A stretch of 64,000 bases of DNA from Anaerolineae bacterium. Lineage in GTDB: Bacteria; Chloroflexota; Anaerolineae; 4572-78; J111. Of the stretch, positions 44,038 through 52,545 are shown in pieces. The number at the start of each line of letters is the position of its first letter. Position 1 is the first letter of the stretch. The position numbers and the translations under genes are program-made. The stretch is taken from contig JAFGDY010000237.1 in NCBI GenBank assembly GCA_016931895.1, positions 1 to 64,000 of the forward strand, given 5' to 3'. The notes below the pieces were generated by a model. It was not told the DNA's origin and did no database searches. It saw nothing but the letters and a program-made list of their open reading frames with translations.

Positions 44038-45072
44038 ATGGCCGTTGTTGAACAAGCGCCAAAACCCTTAAGTGTGCCCCAACGCCGCGAACGCAGCCCG
44101 TTGAGCGATGCCATCAACCAACTGCTTAAAAACAGAGTGGCGGTTGGTAGTCTCATCTTTATTATTTTGCTAATCCTGGCAGCTATTTTTGCCGATTATG
44201 TAAATGCTTTTTCCGTGCAGGATCATCAGGAAGAATTAGACCGCACCAATCAGACTGCTTACGCCAAACAAACGTTGCAAGATAATAATGCCCTACCCGG
44301 CCAAGAATCAAAAAATCCCAATTTGCAAGGCTTTGTCTACTGGTTTGGGGCCGACAACCTGGGCCGAGATATATACAGCCGGACCCTGTACGGAACACGT
44401 GTCTCTATGTCGGTGGCTATAGTCGCGGCCACGGTGAGTTTGATCATTGGCCTGGTCTACGGCATGGTGGCCGGTTACGTTGGCGGGCGCGCTGACGATT
44501 TAATGATGCGCCTGGTTGACTTTCTCTATGGTTTGCCGGTGCTCATAGTGGTGATCTTGATGCAGGTCTACTTTAAATCGTTAGGCCGGCGCGGTGGAGA
44601 TGAAGGTTTGGTGGGGCTTCTGCTGAATCTTGACCAGGCCATGGGCGGTCTATTTTTTGTTTTTGTGGCCCTGGGGGCGGTGAACTGGCTGGGCATGGCC
44701 CGTATTGCCCGAGGCCAAACCCTGTCGGTCAAAAAGAAGGAATACGTTGAGGCGGCCAGGGCCATTGGCGTTTCAAATTTTGGGATTATCTTTAAGCAAA
44801 TTTTGCCCAATATTTTAGGGCCGTGCATTGTGCAGGAAACGCTGCAAATTCCCGGCTACATCCTGTTTGAGGCTTTTCTCAGTTTTATCGGCCTGGGCGT
44901 TAACGCCCCCACCCCCAGTTGGGGCATTATGATCAACGAGGCCTACCAGGGATTACGTTCCTATCCACACGGCCTCTTCCCGCCGGCGGTAGCCCTCACC
45001 ATAACCGTGCTGGCCTTCAACTTTTTGGGCGACGGCCTGCGCGACGCCTTTGACCCGCGCCTGCGGGAATGA
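44038..45072 (+). CDS. oppC: Oligopeptide ABC transporter permease (OppC-like)
   Basis: 344 residues, a DppC/OppC permease: N-terminal cytoplasmic segment, first helix VAVGSLIFIILLILAAIFADY, DNLGRDIYSRTLYGTRVSM, the EAA loop KKEYVEAARAIGVSNFGIIF and the end FLGDGLRDAFDPRLRE. It pairs with OppB to form the channel. It lies 118 bases behind oppB and ends the locus at an intrinsic terminator. Confidence 0.95.
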   Translation: MAVVEQAPKPLSVPQRRERSPLSDAINQLLKNRVAVGSLIFIILLILAAIFADYVNAFSVQDHQEELDRTNQTAYAKQTLQDNNALPGQESKNPNLQGFVYWFGADNLGRDIYSRTLYGTRVSMSVAIVAATVSLIIGLVYGMVAGYVGGRADDLMMRLVDFLYGLPVLIVVILMQVYFKSLGRRGGDEGLVGLLLNLDQAMGGLFFVFVALGAVNWLGMARIARGQTLSVKKKEYVEAARAIGVSNFGIIFKQILPNILGPCIVQETLQIPGYILFEAFLSFIGLGVNAPTPSWGIMINEAYQGLRSYPHGLFPPAVALTITVLAFNFLGDGLRDAFDPRLRE

Positions 45073-45089
45073 CAAATATTTTGCTTTTT

Positions 45090-45120
45090 CAGCCGGTCTT
45101 TAAGGGCCGGCTTTTTTTTA
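45090..45120 (+). terminator. Intrinsic terminator of the opp locus
   Basis: AGCCGG and CCGGCT pair with a short interior mismatch and loop, followed by eight T. It lies about 20 bases after oppC. Confidence 0.85.
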
Positions 45121-45129
45121 ATCCCTTTT

Positions 45130-45158
45130 TTGCCACCTATTCTTAATAATGTTATAAT
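45130..45158 (+). promoter_or_regulatory. Promoter of the 45165-45377 RNA
   Basis: TTGCCA (45130-45135), 17 bases, TATAAT (45153-45158). The start should be near 45165, 280 bases before the next ORF. Confidence 0.7.
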
Positions 45159-45164
45159 CCGCGT

Positions 45165-45377
45165 TTGACGCAGTTTGATGAAAACAAATCTGGCCACAAA
45201 GATTTGTCACTTTGGGCATACCACTCGCCCCAGCCGTTGAGCAAAGGGAGTGGTCACAATTCAGCATTGACTTTCCATTTTTCAGGGAGGGACTTACTGT
45301 GTCAATAATAACATCTCTTGAGGTTTTTAAGATAACCGTCGGCTTGATGCTAACGCATTGGGCGTGACGGTTTTTTT
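45165..45377 (+). ncRNA. Candidate structured small RNA or regulatory leader
   Basis: A promoter-to-terminator unit of about 213 bases with no ORF. Drawn by eye: ACAAATC/GATTTGT (45184-45190 with 45201-45207), ACCACTC/GAGTGGT (45220-45226 with 45248-45254), ATTGAC/GTCAAT (45266-45271 with 45301-45306), then a two-tier terminator hairpin (45334-45372) and seven T. It does not match any riboswitch core I know. It is either an independent sRNA or a leader that ends transcription before the large gene at 45444. Confidence 0.5.
45334..45377 (+). terminator. Two-tier intrinsic terminator
   Basis: AACCGTC pairs with GACGGTT; inside, GCTTGATGC pairs with GCATTGGGC around TAAC (with G-U pairs); a T-run follows. 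It stands 67 bases before the ATG at 45444. Confidence 0.75.
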
Positions 45378-45443
45378 ATTTGGCTCAAGTTAGCCAGGCC
45401 GTACCCCACCATCGTCACAATTGAATTAGGAAGAGGAGGAAAT

Positions 45444-48400
45444 ATGACCAGATCAGCATCCTTTGCGAATCGTCATTTCATCAAGGCTGTCCGCATTTTC
45501 GTCAAATCTATCCTGGGGGCAATCCTGATTCTTTTGCTCTGCGCTCCCCTTAAAATCTATGGGAACGGCCCTATTCCCTTTTCTGAAGACTTCAATAGCT
45601 TTAGCGGCAGTGGCTTTGCGCCCACGCCAAATATTGGGCAATTAGACTCGGATATCTGGATTGTGAACGGCCTCTCAGATGGCGATATTCTCTTTGGCGA
45701 CATCCAGACAACGGGCGACTTTGCCAGAGGTCTATCGGCGGGCGGCGTCACTACCGGCGGCATTTACGCCTTTGATGTTGGCGGCGGAAACAACATTCTC
45801 GGCGTCCAGCCTATAGGCACCGATTTCACCCCTGGAGAAATTACCCTGCGTCTCCAAAATAACGCCGGCGCTACCCTCACTCAATTGAATATTGCCTACG
45901 ACATCTGGTATCTTAATGATCAAGACCGGGCCAACTCATTGAACCTTTCTCACTCGTCAGATGACATCACTTACACTTCTATTGTCGCCCTCGACTTCAC
46001 CACCCCGCAAGCAGCCGATGCGCTTCCCGCCTGGCAATCTACGCCACGCTCCACTTCACTCACCGGCCTGAACATTGCCAATGGCAATTTTTTCTATCTT
46101 AAATGGACAGGTGACGACGTGAGTGGCGCAGGCAACCGAGACGAGTATGGGCTAGATAACGTACAGATCACGCTACCAACCGGCGATATGCCGCCCACCG
46201 TCGCCAGCACTACCCCACCCAACGGCGCAACAGCCATTGCCCTTGACGCCAATATTGACCTCAGCTTCAGTGAAGATGTCGCCGTAACCGCCCCCTGGTT
46301 CGATCTCAACTGCACGTCCAGCGGGGGACATTCCGCTACGGTCAGCGGCGGCCCGCAAAATTACACCCTCAACCCGGACACCAATTTTGCCAACAACGAA
46401 ACCTGCACCATAACCGTATTTGCGGCCCAGGTCACCGACCAGGACGGTGCGCCGGATACCATGGTTGCGGACTATGCCTTCAGTTTCACCACCATTGCCG
46501 CTGCCGGCAACTGGGTCATCAACGAAATCCATGCCGACCCGGCCGATCCAAATGGAGACGCCAACGGCGATGGTATCCGGGATGCCAGCGACGATGAATT
46601 TATTGAAATTATCAACAATAGCGGTGGTATCGTTGACATTTCAGGCTGGACCCTCTCAGACGGCGTTGGCCTCAAGCACACGTTTCCGGCCGGCACTGTA
46701 GTAATGGACCAATGTCCCGTTGTGGTTTTTGCCGGAGGCGCGCCCACCGGCGTCTTTGGCGGGGCGGTTGTCCAGACCGCCAGCACGGGCCAACTGGGCC
46801 TGAATAACGACGTGGACACAATCACCCTCAACAATGGCGCCATCGTCCAGGCCGTTTATCCTTACGGCAACGAAGCCAATGACGACCAATCCCTCACCCG
46901 TGACCCCGACCTGACCGGCCCTGACCCATTGGTTAGACATTCCACAGCCACGGGTTCGGGCGGCGCGCTTTTTTCGCCCGGCGTCAGGGTAGATGGTTCG
47001 TTGTTTGCAATGTGCGGCCCTCCTGACATTCCGCCCATCATCGTCAGCACTATCCCCCCCAACGGCGCGACTGGCATTGCCATTAATACCAACATTGACC
47101 TCAATTTCAGCGAAGATGTTGTTGTAACCGATCCCTGGTTCAACCTCAACTGCACGTCCAGCGGGGGACATACCGCCGTGGTTAGCGGCGGTCCACAAAA
47201 TTACACCCTCAACCCGGATACCGATTTTGCCAACAACGAAACCTGTACCGTGACCGTATTTGCGGACCAGGTTACCGACCAGGACGGCCCGCCGGATAAT
47301 ATGACCCACCATGAAGTTTTTACCTTTACCACCACTTCTCCACCCGCCCCCATCCTCATCAGCGAATTTTTGTACGACGGCGCCACCTCTTCCACCGAAG
47401 GCGACGAGTTCATTGAGTTGTGCAATCCAAATGCCGGGCCGGTGGACCTGACCGGCTACAAAACAGGCGACGAAGAAGTGAACGGCGGCGGCGAAAGTAT
47501 GTACCAACTTCCCCCTGGCGCCACGCTGGCGGCCAATGCCTGCCTGGTTATTGCCAAGGATGCGGCGCAATTTCAGGCTCGCTTTGAAAGTTGGCCGGAT
47601 TTTGAGACAGGCAGTTTAACCAAATACACGGCCTGGGGCAGCGGCAATTGGGCGCTGGCCAACAACGGCGACGAATTGCTGGTGCTTGGCCCCAACGATG
47701 AAATTCTGGACAGTGTGGCTTATCGCAACGGCGACTACGCCACCCTGGGCCTGGAACCGGACGCCTCCGCGCCCGAACCTCACAGCCTGCAACGTATCTG
47801 GCCCGTAGATACCAACTCAATGCCGCACGACTTTGTGCGGACGCTGCCCAATCCGGGCCAACCCACCATGCCTCCGTCGCCACTGGCTGTCCCGCCGCCG
47901 CCTGCGCCGCTGCCGGAGGGCATGAAGGCCTATTGGGGCGATCTACACGCCCACACCACCTACTCCGACGGAGCCGGCCCGCCCTATTATGCTCTGGCTA
48001 TGGCCCGCGCCGCCGGCCTGCACTTTTTTGCCATCACCGACCACGGCTGGCAAATTTCTGCCGCCCAGTGGGCCGATACTCTCAACCAAACCGCTAACGC
48101 CACGGCCCCCGGCCAGTTTATCGCCTTGCGGGGTCTGGAGTGGACGCACAAAACCGATGGGCACATCAATGTGTTCAACAGCAATACGCTCCTGAGCCGG
48201 ACTGACCCCATGTTTGATACCTTGCCCAAACTTTACAATTGGCTGGCGGCCAATCCCGAGGTCATTGCCCAACTCAATCATCCCGGCCTCAATTACGACG
48301 GCGATTTTAACAACTTTGTTTTCAACCCCCATGCAGCGCCGCGTGTTTTTATGCAAGAAATTGGCAACAATGCCCAGGGTTACGTTACTTACGAGCCGGC

Positions 48401-49925
48401 TTTTGTGCAGAGCAACACCCTTGGCTGGCGCGTTGCGCCCACCAATAACAGTGACATTCACACCGCCCACTGGGGCACGGATTCCCCCACCCGCACCGGC
48501 CTGGTTGCCCCGGCCCTCACCCAAACCGATTTGTTTGACGCCATGCGCGCGCGCCGCGTTTTTGCCACCGAAGACAACAACCTGGCCCTGGCCTTACGGC
48601 TGAACGGGGCCTGGATGGGCAGCGTTTTGAACACTACCGGCACTTTGCCCGCGGTGGTAGATTTTGTTGACCCCGACCCGGAGCCGTTGACGCTATACCT
48701 TTACGACGGCAATCTGCCTCTTGCCGCCATGCCTGTGGCCGCCTCCACCGGACAATGGTCAACCACGGTCAACGCTCTGCCGGGACACTTCTTTTGGGTC
48801 AAGGCGGTCCAGGCCGACGGCGATGCCGCCTACAGCGCGCCGGTGTGGATCGAAGGCCAGGCCCCGCCGGATACCATTTACCTCAACGAAATCCTGCCCG
48901 CGCCCAGAGATTGGGATTGGGACGGCAACGGCGAGGCTACCTATCAGGACGAGTGGATTGAACTTTTTAATCCCCTGGAGCGGCCGGTGGGCCTGGGCGG
49001 CTGGCGGCTGGCCGATAGCTCCGGCTGGGTTTACGACATTCCGCTGGGCGTGGTCATCCCTGCCGGGGGGTTTGCCACGTTCTACCACCACCAGACCGGC
49101 TTTTCCCTGAACAACGACGGCGATACGATCACCTTAATTCACCCCAACGGCAATTTGATCGACGCTTTCAGTTACCCCCACACCCCCGGCTACGATGAAA
49201 CATGGTGTCGCCTGCCCGACGGCCATGCTGATTGGAGCGAGGATTGCGGCCCCTCGCCCAACGCGGCTAATTGGGCACGCGCCTCGGCCGGGCCTCTGCA
49301 AGCCAACATCTTTGAGGCCAAACGGTTGGCGCTTGGGGCATGGGTCAAAGTTAAAGGCAGGGTAACGGCTCCGCCGGGGGTGTTGGGTAAGCGAAACATG
49401 TATATTCAAGATGACACGGCAGGCATTTTGATTTATCTGCCGGAAGATCACCGCTATTTCAACTTGGGCGATAAGGTGGAAGTAAAAGGTACTCTAAAAA
49501 TATATCACGAAGAATTTGAAATTGCAGTAAACGAGCGTAGCGACATCAAATTTCTGGAAGCCGGGTTCCCACCGCCACCATTGCCTCTTGCCACCACCTC
49601 GCTGCTGGAACCTTACGAGGGAATGCTGGTGATGCTGCAAGGTCAGGCCGTGCAATTCCAGGGAAGGTCAACCCTCTGGCTGGATGACAACACCGGCTGG
49701 GCCAAAGTTTACCTCCGGCAAAGCACCGGCATCAGAAAACCCTTCATTAAGGTTGGCACACCCGTTACCGCCACCGGCATTGTCAGCCAATATTCTGAAG
49801 ATGAAGACGCTCCTTCCCGCAACGATTACCGCCTGTTGCTACGCTACCAAACCGACCTGGTTTTGCCAGAACCGGCTCAGTCTCCCAACAGTTGGCCTAT
49901 ACTCTTACCGGAAACGGGATATTAA
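45444..49925 (+). CDS. Secreted lamin-tail / Ig-like / PHP phosphoesterase / OB multidomain protein
   Basis: 1493 residues. A signal peptide (hydrophobic segment about 19-35) is followed by a beta-rich region (45-245), Ig-like Big_5 domain 1 (about 248-352), lamin-tail domain 1 (GNWVINEIHADP, 353-500), Big_5 domain 2 (529-630), lamin-tail 2 (ILISEFLYDG, 634-790), and a CehA/McbA-type PHP domain (827-1060) with metal ligands in GDLHAHTTYSDG, AITDHGW, AQLNHPGLNYDG and NNSDIHTAHWG. Lamin-tail 3 (YLNEILPAP, 1145-1275) and two OB-like domains (about 1297-1475) follow. It probably acts outside the cell on phosphodiesters or phosphoesters. It ends in LPETGY without a membrane tail. AGGAGG precedes the ATG. 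Confidence 0.85.
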   Translation: MTRSASFANRHFIKAVRIFVKSILGAILILLLCAPLKIYGNGPIPFSEDFNSFSGSGFAPTPNIGQLDSDIWIVNGLSDGDILFGDIQTTGDFARGLSAGGVTTGGIYAFDVGGGNNILGVQPIGTDFTPGEITLRLQNNAGATLTQLNIAYDIWYLNDQDRANSLNLSHSSDDITYTSIVALDFTTPQAADALPAWQSTPRSTSLTGLNIANGNFFYLKWTGDDVSGAGNRDEYGLDNVQITLPTGDMPPTVASTTPPNGATAIALDANIDLSFSEDVAVTAPWFDLNCTSSGGHSATVSGGPQNYTLNPDTNFANNETCTITVFAAQVTDQDGAPDTMVADYAFSFTTIAAAGNWVINEIHADPADPNGDANGDGIRDASDDEFIEIINNSGGIVDISGWTLSDGVGLKHTFPAGTVVMDQCPVVVFAGGAPTGVFGGAVVQTASTGQLGLNNDVDTITLNNGAIVQAVYPYGNEANDDQSLTRDPDLTGPDPLVRHSTATGSGGALFSPGVRVDGSLFAMCGPPDIPPIIVSTIPPNGATGIAINTNIDLNFSEDVVVTDPWFNLNCTSSGGHTAVVSGGPQNYTLNPDTDFANNETCTVTVFADQVTDQDGPPDNMTHHEVFTFTTTSPPAPILISEFLYDGATSSTEGDEFIELCNPNAGPVDLTGYKTGDEEVNGGGESMYQLPPGATLAANACLVIAKDAAQFQARFESWPDFETGSLTKYTAWGSGNWALANNGDELLVLGPNDEILDSVAYRNGDYATLGLEPDASAPEPHSLQRIWPVDTNSMPHDFVRTLPNPGQPTMPPSPLAVPPPPAPLPEGMKAYWGDLHAHTTYSDGAGPPYYALAMARAAGLHFFAITDHGWQISAAQWADTLNQTANATAPGQFIALRGLEWTHKTDGHINVFNSNTLLSRTDPMFDTLPKLYNWLAANPEVIAQLNHPGLNYDGDFNNFVFNPHAAPRVFMQEIGNNAQGYVTYEPAFVQSNTLGWRVAPTNNSDIHTAHWGTDSPTRTGLVAPALTQTDLFDAMRARRVFATEDNNLALALRLNGAWMGSVLNTTGTLPAVVDFVDPDPEPLTLYLYDGNLPLAAMPVAASTGQWSTTVNALPGHFFWVKAVQADGDAAYSAPVWIEGQAPPDTIYLNEILPAPRDWDWDGNGEATYQDEWIELFNPLERPVGLGGWRLADSSGWVYDIPLGVVIPAGGFATFYHHQTGFSLNNDGDTITLIHPNGNLIDAFSYPHTPGYDETWCRLPDGHADWSEDCGPSPNAANWARASAGPLQANIFEAKRLALGAWVKVKGRVTAPPGVLGKRNMYIQDDTAGILIYLPEDHRYFNLGDKVEVKGTLKIYHEEFEIAVNERSDIKFLEAGFPPPPLPLATTSLLEPYEGMLVMLQGQAVQFQGRSTLWLDDNTGWAKVYLRQSTGIRKPFIKVGTPVTATGIVSQYSEDEDAPSRNDYRLLLRYQTDLVLPEPAQSPNSWPILLPETGY
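46188..46500 (+). repeat. Internal duplication, copy A (Ig-like domain)
   Basis: About 310 bases encoding Big_5 domain 1. It is near-identical over long stretches to 47029-47337 (for example CCGCCCA near the start and the TTACACCCTCAACCCGGA block). Recent duplication or gene conversion is likely. Confidence 0.8.
47029..47337 (+). repeat. Internal duplication, copy B (Ig-like domain)
   Basis: Second copy of the unit at 46188-46500, encoding Big_5 domain 2. The lamin-tail domains that follow each copy are more diverged, so the duplication unit or later conversion covers mainly the Ig-like part. Confidence 0.8.
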
Positions 49926-50054
49926 AGCCTTAAAACAAAAAAATCCCCCGGGTGGGGGCAGCACCCGGGGGTAATGAAAGGAGGAGGAGGAAAAATAAAA
50001 CACTAAAAACTAAATCACTCTTATGCTCTTATTATAACAGAAATCAAAATTTTG

Positions 50055-50082
50055 AAAACCCCAATTTTTGGGGGTTTTTGAA
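50055..50082 (+). terminator. Intrinsic terminator upstream of rpmH
   Basis: AAAACCCC pairs with GGGGTTTT around an AT-rich loop, ending in a T-run. It probably ends transcripts from the large secreted-protein gene. Confidence 0.65.
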
Positions 50083-50166
50083 TCTCTTACCTGAAATCAA
50101 TCCTCTTTGGCCCCGGCTAGACCAGCAATATCAAACAACCCATTAGTCACAATGAAAGTAAGCTTT

Positions 50167-50196
50167 TTGCCAATCATAGGGCATATAAGGTATAAT
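50167..50196 (+). promoter_or_regulatory. Promoter of the rpmH operon
   Basis: TTGCCA (50167-50172), 18 bases, TATAAT (50191-50196), 46 bases before the rpmH ATG. Confidence 0.65.
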
Positions 50197-50241
50197 TTCG
50201 TGTCCATCACTTAAAACTAGAAACAGAGGTTTTATACAAAC

Positions 50242-50418
50242 ATGCCTAAAAGGACATACCAACCCAAACGTCGCCACCGGGCCAGGGTGCACGGTTTTCG
50301 GGCGCGCATGGCTACCAGAGGGGGACGCAATGTTCTCAAAGCGCGGCGGACGCGCGGACGCAAAGTATTGGCTGTGCAACGACGGCATGCCAAGCGCACC
50401 AATTGGAACGCAGATTGA
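50242..50418 (+). CDS. rpmH: Ribosomal protein L34
   Basis: A 58-residue, highly basic protein beginning [20 protein letters not shown], with [19 protein letters not shown] matching L34 throughout; a short C-terminal extension ([15 protein letters not shown]) is slightly longer than in E. coli. It is part of the 50S subunit. AGAGG lies 12 bases before the ATG. It is first in the rpmH-rnpA-yidD-yidC-jag run. Confidence 0.97.
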   Translation: MPKRTYQPKRRHRARVHGFRARMATRGGRNVLKARRTRGRKVLAVQRRHAKRTNWNAD

Positions 50419-50457
50419 GATCGCTCTTGCCGACGACTCGGCACTCCTGCTTACTTG

Positions 50458-50796
50458 ATGAGGCGACAACAACGATTACGCCGCAACAGTGATTTTCAGC
50501 AGGTGCGGCAGAATGGTAAGTTTTACGCCAGCCCCTTCATGGTGCTGGCTTTTCTACGAAATGACCTGGATTATAGCCGGTTTGGCTTTGTGGTCAGCAA
50601 ACGGTTAGGTAAAGCGGTCCAAAGAAACAAAATCAAGCGGCGGATGCGTGAAGCCGTTCGCTTGCGGCTTACCCGGATAAAATCAGGGTTTGATCTGGTT
50701 TTTATCGCTCGACAACCCATTAGCCAGGCCGGCTATGCCGAAATTGAGCAAACGCTGGAGTATTTGCTTAAAAAAGCCGGTTTATGGTTGTCTTAA
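50458..50796 (+). CDS. rnpA: Ribonuclease P protein component
   Basis: 112 residues. The RNR motif region (GKAVQRNKIKRRMREAVRLR) and the opening RLRRNSDFQQVRQNGKFY are diagnostic. It assists the RNase P RNA in maturing tRNA 5' ends. It lies 40 bases after rpmH, the conserved order. The start could also be the TTG immediately upstream at 50455. Confidence 0.95.
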   Translation: MRRQQRLRRNSDFQQVRQNGKFYASPFMVLAFLRNDLDYSRFGFVVSKRLGKAVQRNKIKRRMREAVRLRLTRIKSGFDLVFIARQPISQAGYAEIEQTLEYLLKKAGLWLS

Positions 50797-50855
50797 GCGA
50801 TATAAAAACTATAATAACCAGTAAGTTTTAGGGAATTGTCCGGTCACTTAATCAA

Positions 50856-51065
50856 GTGAAACAGTTAGTTTTAGCCTTAATTCGCTTTTACCAAAAGTTT
50901 ATTTCACCGGCCTTACCGCCGAGTTGCCGGTTCTATCCAACCTGCTCTCACTATGGCTACCAAGCTATTGCCAAATACGGCCTGATCAAAGGAGGGTGGT
51001 TGGCCGCTAAACGGATTGCCCGCTGCCATCCGTTTAACCCGGGAGGATACGATCCTGTTCCCTGA
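50856..51065 (+). CDS. yidD: Membrane protein insertion efficiency factor YidD
   Basis: 69 residues starting at [36 protein letters not shown] is the YidD signature with its conserved Cys (CRFYPTCS), and [23 protein letters not shown] the ending (both quoted in part: [24 protein letters not shown]). It is a membrane-surface protein aiding YidC-dependent insertion. Confidence 0.95.
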   Translation: MKQLVLALIRFYQKFISPALPPSCRFYPTCSHYGYQAIAKYGLIKGGWLAAKRIARCHPFNPGGYDPVP

Positions 51066-51108
51066 AACGGGGTTTTGAGTATTTTAGCTAGAGAGGATAA
51101 TACATATC

Positions 51109-52545
51109 TTGCGCGAGCAACTTTCAAAGATTTTACCCCTGGTTCTCATTGTTATTGCCAGTTATTTTCTATTTAACACTTTCAGGCTGTTCTTTTCACC
51201 GCCTGAAGAAGCAACACCGGCAGCAACAACAGAACCGGTAGCAACCCCAACGCCTTCTGTTCTCCCCCCAACAGCCGTAACCTCTACCGCTGCCGGATTA
51301 GGCGTTACCTTAGAAAAAATAGCGGGGACCAAAGATGTGGCCCTGGGCGAAGTTGTAACTTACACCGTTGTTATAAAAAATGAGGGAGCGGAAACCATCA
51401 ATGCCACCCTCACCGATACTTTGCCCGAGGGTCTGGTTCTCCAAAAGGTGGTCTCAGCCACTCTCGGCGCTGTTGAAGCGCATGTTAATGATAACACGCT
51501 TTCCTGGCGGGGAAGTTTGGCGCAGGGCGAGGAGGCGAGCATTGTTTATGGCGCTATTCCTCCCTCCACTTCAACCCCCGGTCAAACCTTGAGCAATATA
51601 GCCAGTTTACAATTTGGCGGAGCCACGTTAGAGGCCGATGTTGCTGTTACCACTTATGAACCCAGTCGCAATATTTGGGACAGATTTGTCAACCTGCTGG
51701 CCCTCATTTTGGTCTGGTTCAACAATATTTTGGCCAAAGTAAACATTCCCTATTCCTTTGGTTTTGCCATTATTCTTTTTACCGTGATAGTGCGCGGGCT
51801 GACCTTTCCCCTGAACATGCAGCAAATCAAATCGTCTAAGGCCATGCAAGAGTTACAGCCAAAATTGAAGGAGCTGCAAGAAAAACATAAAAATGATCGG
51901 GAAAAGTTGGCTCAAGAGCAGATGGCCCTGTATAAGGAACATGGCGTTAATCCATTGGGAGGATGCCTTCCCATGCTGGTGCAGATGCCTATCTGGTTTG
52001 CCCTATATCAGAGCCTGCGACTGTTGTCCAGGGAAGGTTTACTAAATGAGGGCTTTTTCTGGATTCCCAGCCTGTCTGGCCCCGTATCGGATTGGGGAGG
52101 CGGCATCGAATGGCTGTGGCCTTTGCCCCCTTCAGTTGGTTGGCCCCACGCCATCGCTTATTTGGTTTTGCCGGTTCTGCTAGTAGTTTCCCAACTGTAT
52201 ATGCAGCAAATGATGACGACCCCCACCACCGATCCCCAACAAGCCTCGGTGCAATCAATCATGAAATTTATGCCGTTTATGTTCGGCTATTTTGCCTTGG
52301 TTGTCCCTTCGGGGTTGACCTTGTACTGGTTTGTCAGCAACCTGCTGGCCATTGTGCAACAATACTTTACCAAGTCTCAACTGCAACCGGCCACACCCAC
52401 AGGAAAACCGGCAAAAGCCCCCGCCTCAACTAAAAACCCGGAACCTGTCCCGGTTTCGGCTGATTCGGCCTCTGCCAATCCAGGAGGAGATACAAAAAGT
52501 CAAAATGTCAGAAGTTCAAAACGAAAAAAACGACGCAAACGCTAA
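51109..52545 (+). CDS. yidC: Membrane protein insertase YidC with extracytoplasmic DUF11 domain
   Basis: 478 residues, TTG start with GAGAGGA upstream. After TM1 (about 8-30) and a Thr/Pro linker, residues 63-190 form a DUF11-like beta domain (VALGEVVTYTVVIKNEG; INATLTDTLPEGLVL; LSNIASLQFGG). The Oxa1/YidC core follows (FAIILFTVIVRGLTFPLNMQQ; GGCLPMLVQMPIWFALYQSLR in part; five helices), then a basic tail (SSKRKKRRKR) that can bind ribosomes. The core inserts membrane proteins; DUF11 normally occurs in surface proteins and is unusual in this place. The 3' end overlaps jag by 41 bases. Confidence 0.93.
   Translation: MREQLSKILPLVLIVIASYFLFNTFRLFFSPPEEATPAATTEPVATPTPSVLPPTAVTSTAAGLGVTLEKIAGTKDVALGEVVTYTVVIKNEGAETINATLTDTLPEGLVLQKVVSATLGAVEAHVNDNTLSWRGSLAQGEEASIVYGAIPPSTSTPGQTLSNIASLQFGGATLEADVAVTTYEPSRNIWDRFVNLLALILVWFNNILAKVNIPYSFGFAIILFTVIVRGLTFPLNMQQIKSSKAMQELQPKLKELQEKHKNDREKLAQEQMALYKEHGVNPLGGCLPMLVQMPIWFALYQSLRLLSREGLLNEGFFWIPSLSGPVSDWGGGIEWLWPLPPSVGWPHAIAYLVLPVLLVVSQLYMQQMMTTPTTDPQQASVQSIMKFMPFMFGYFALVVPSGLTLYWFVSNLLAIVQQYFTKSQLQPATPTGKPAKAPASTKNPEPVPVSADSASANPGGDTKSQNVRSSKRKKRRKR

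Larger units (their letters stand above)
49926..50241. other. Spacer with two hairpins upstream of rpmH
   Basis: CCCCCGGGTG and CACCCGGGGG (49945-49971) form a 10-bp stem; the minus strand has a T-run beyond it, the plus strand does not, and GAAAGGAGGAGGAGG follows. A second hairpin (AAAACCCC/GGGGTTTTT, about 50055-50080) has a U-tract on the plus strand. No gene and no DnaA-box cluster seen. Confidence 0.6.

Noticed and set aside
46656-47570. 304-codon open frame antisense to the large secreted protein
   Set aside because: Shadow of a GC-biased, Asn/Gly-rich gene; low-complexity product without ribosome site.
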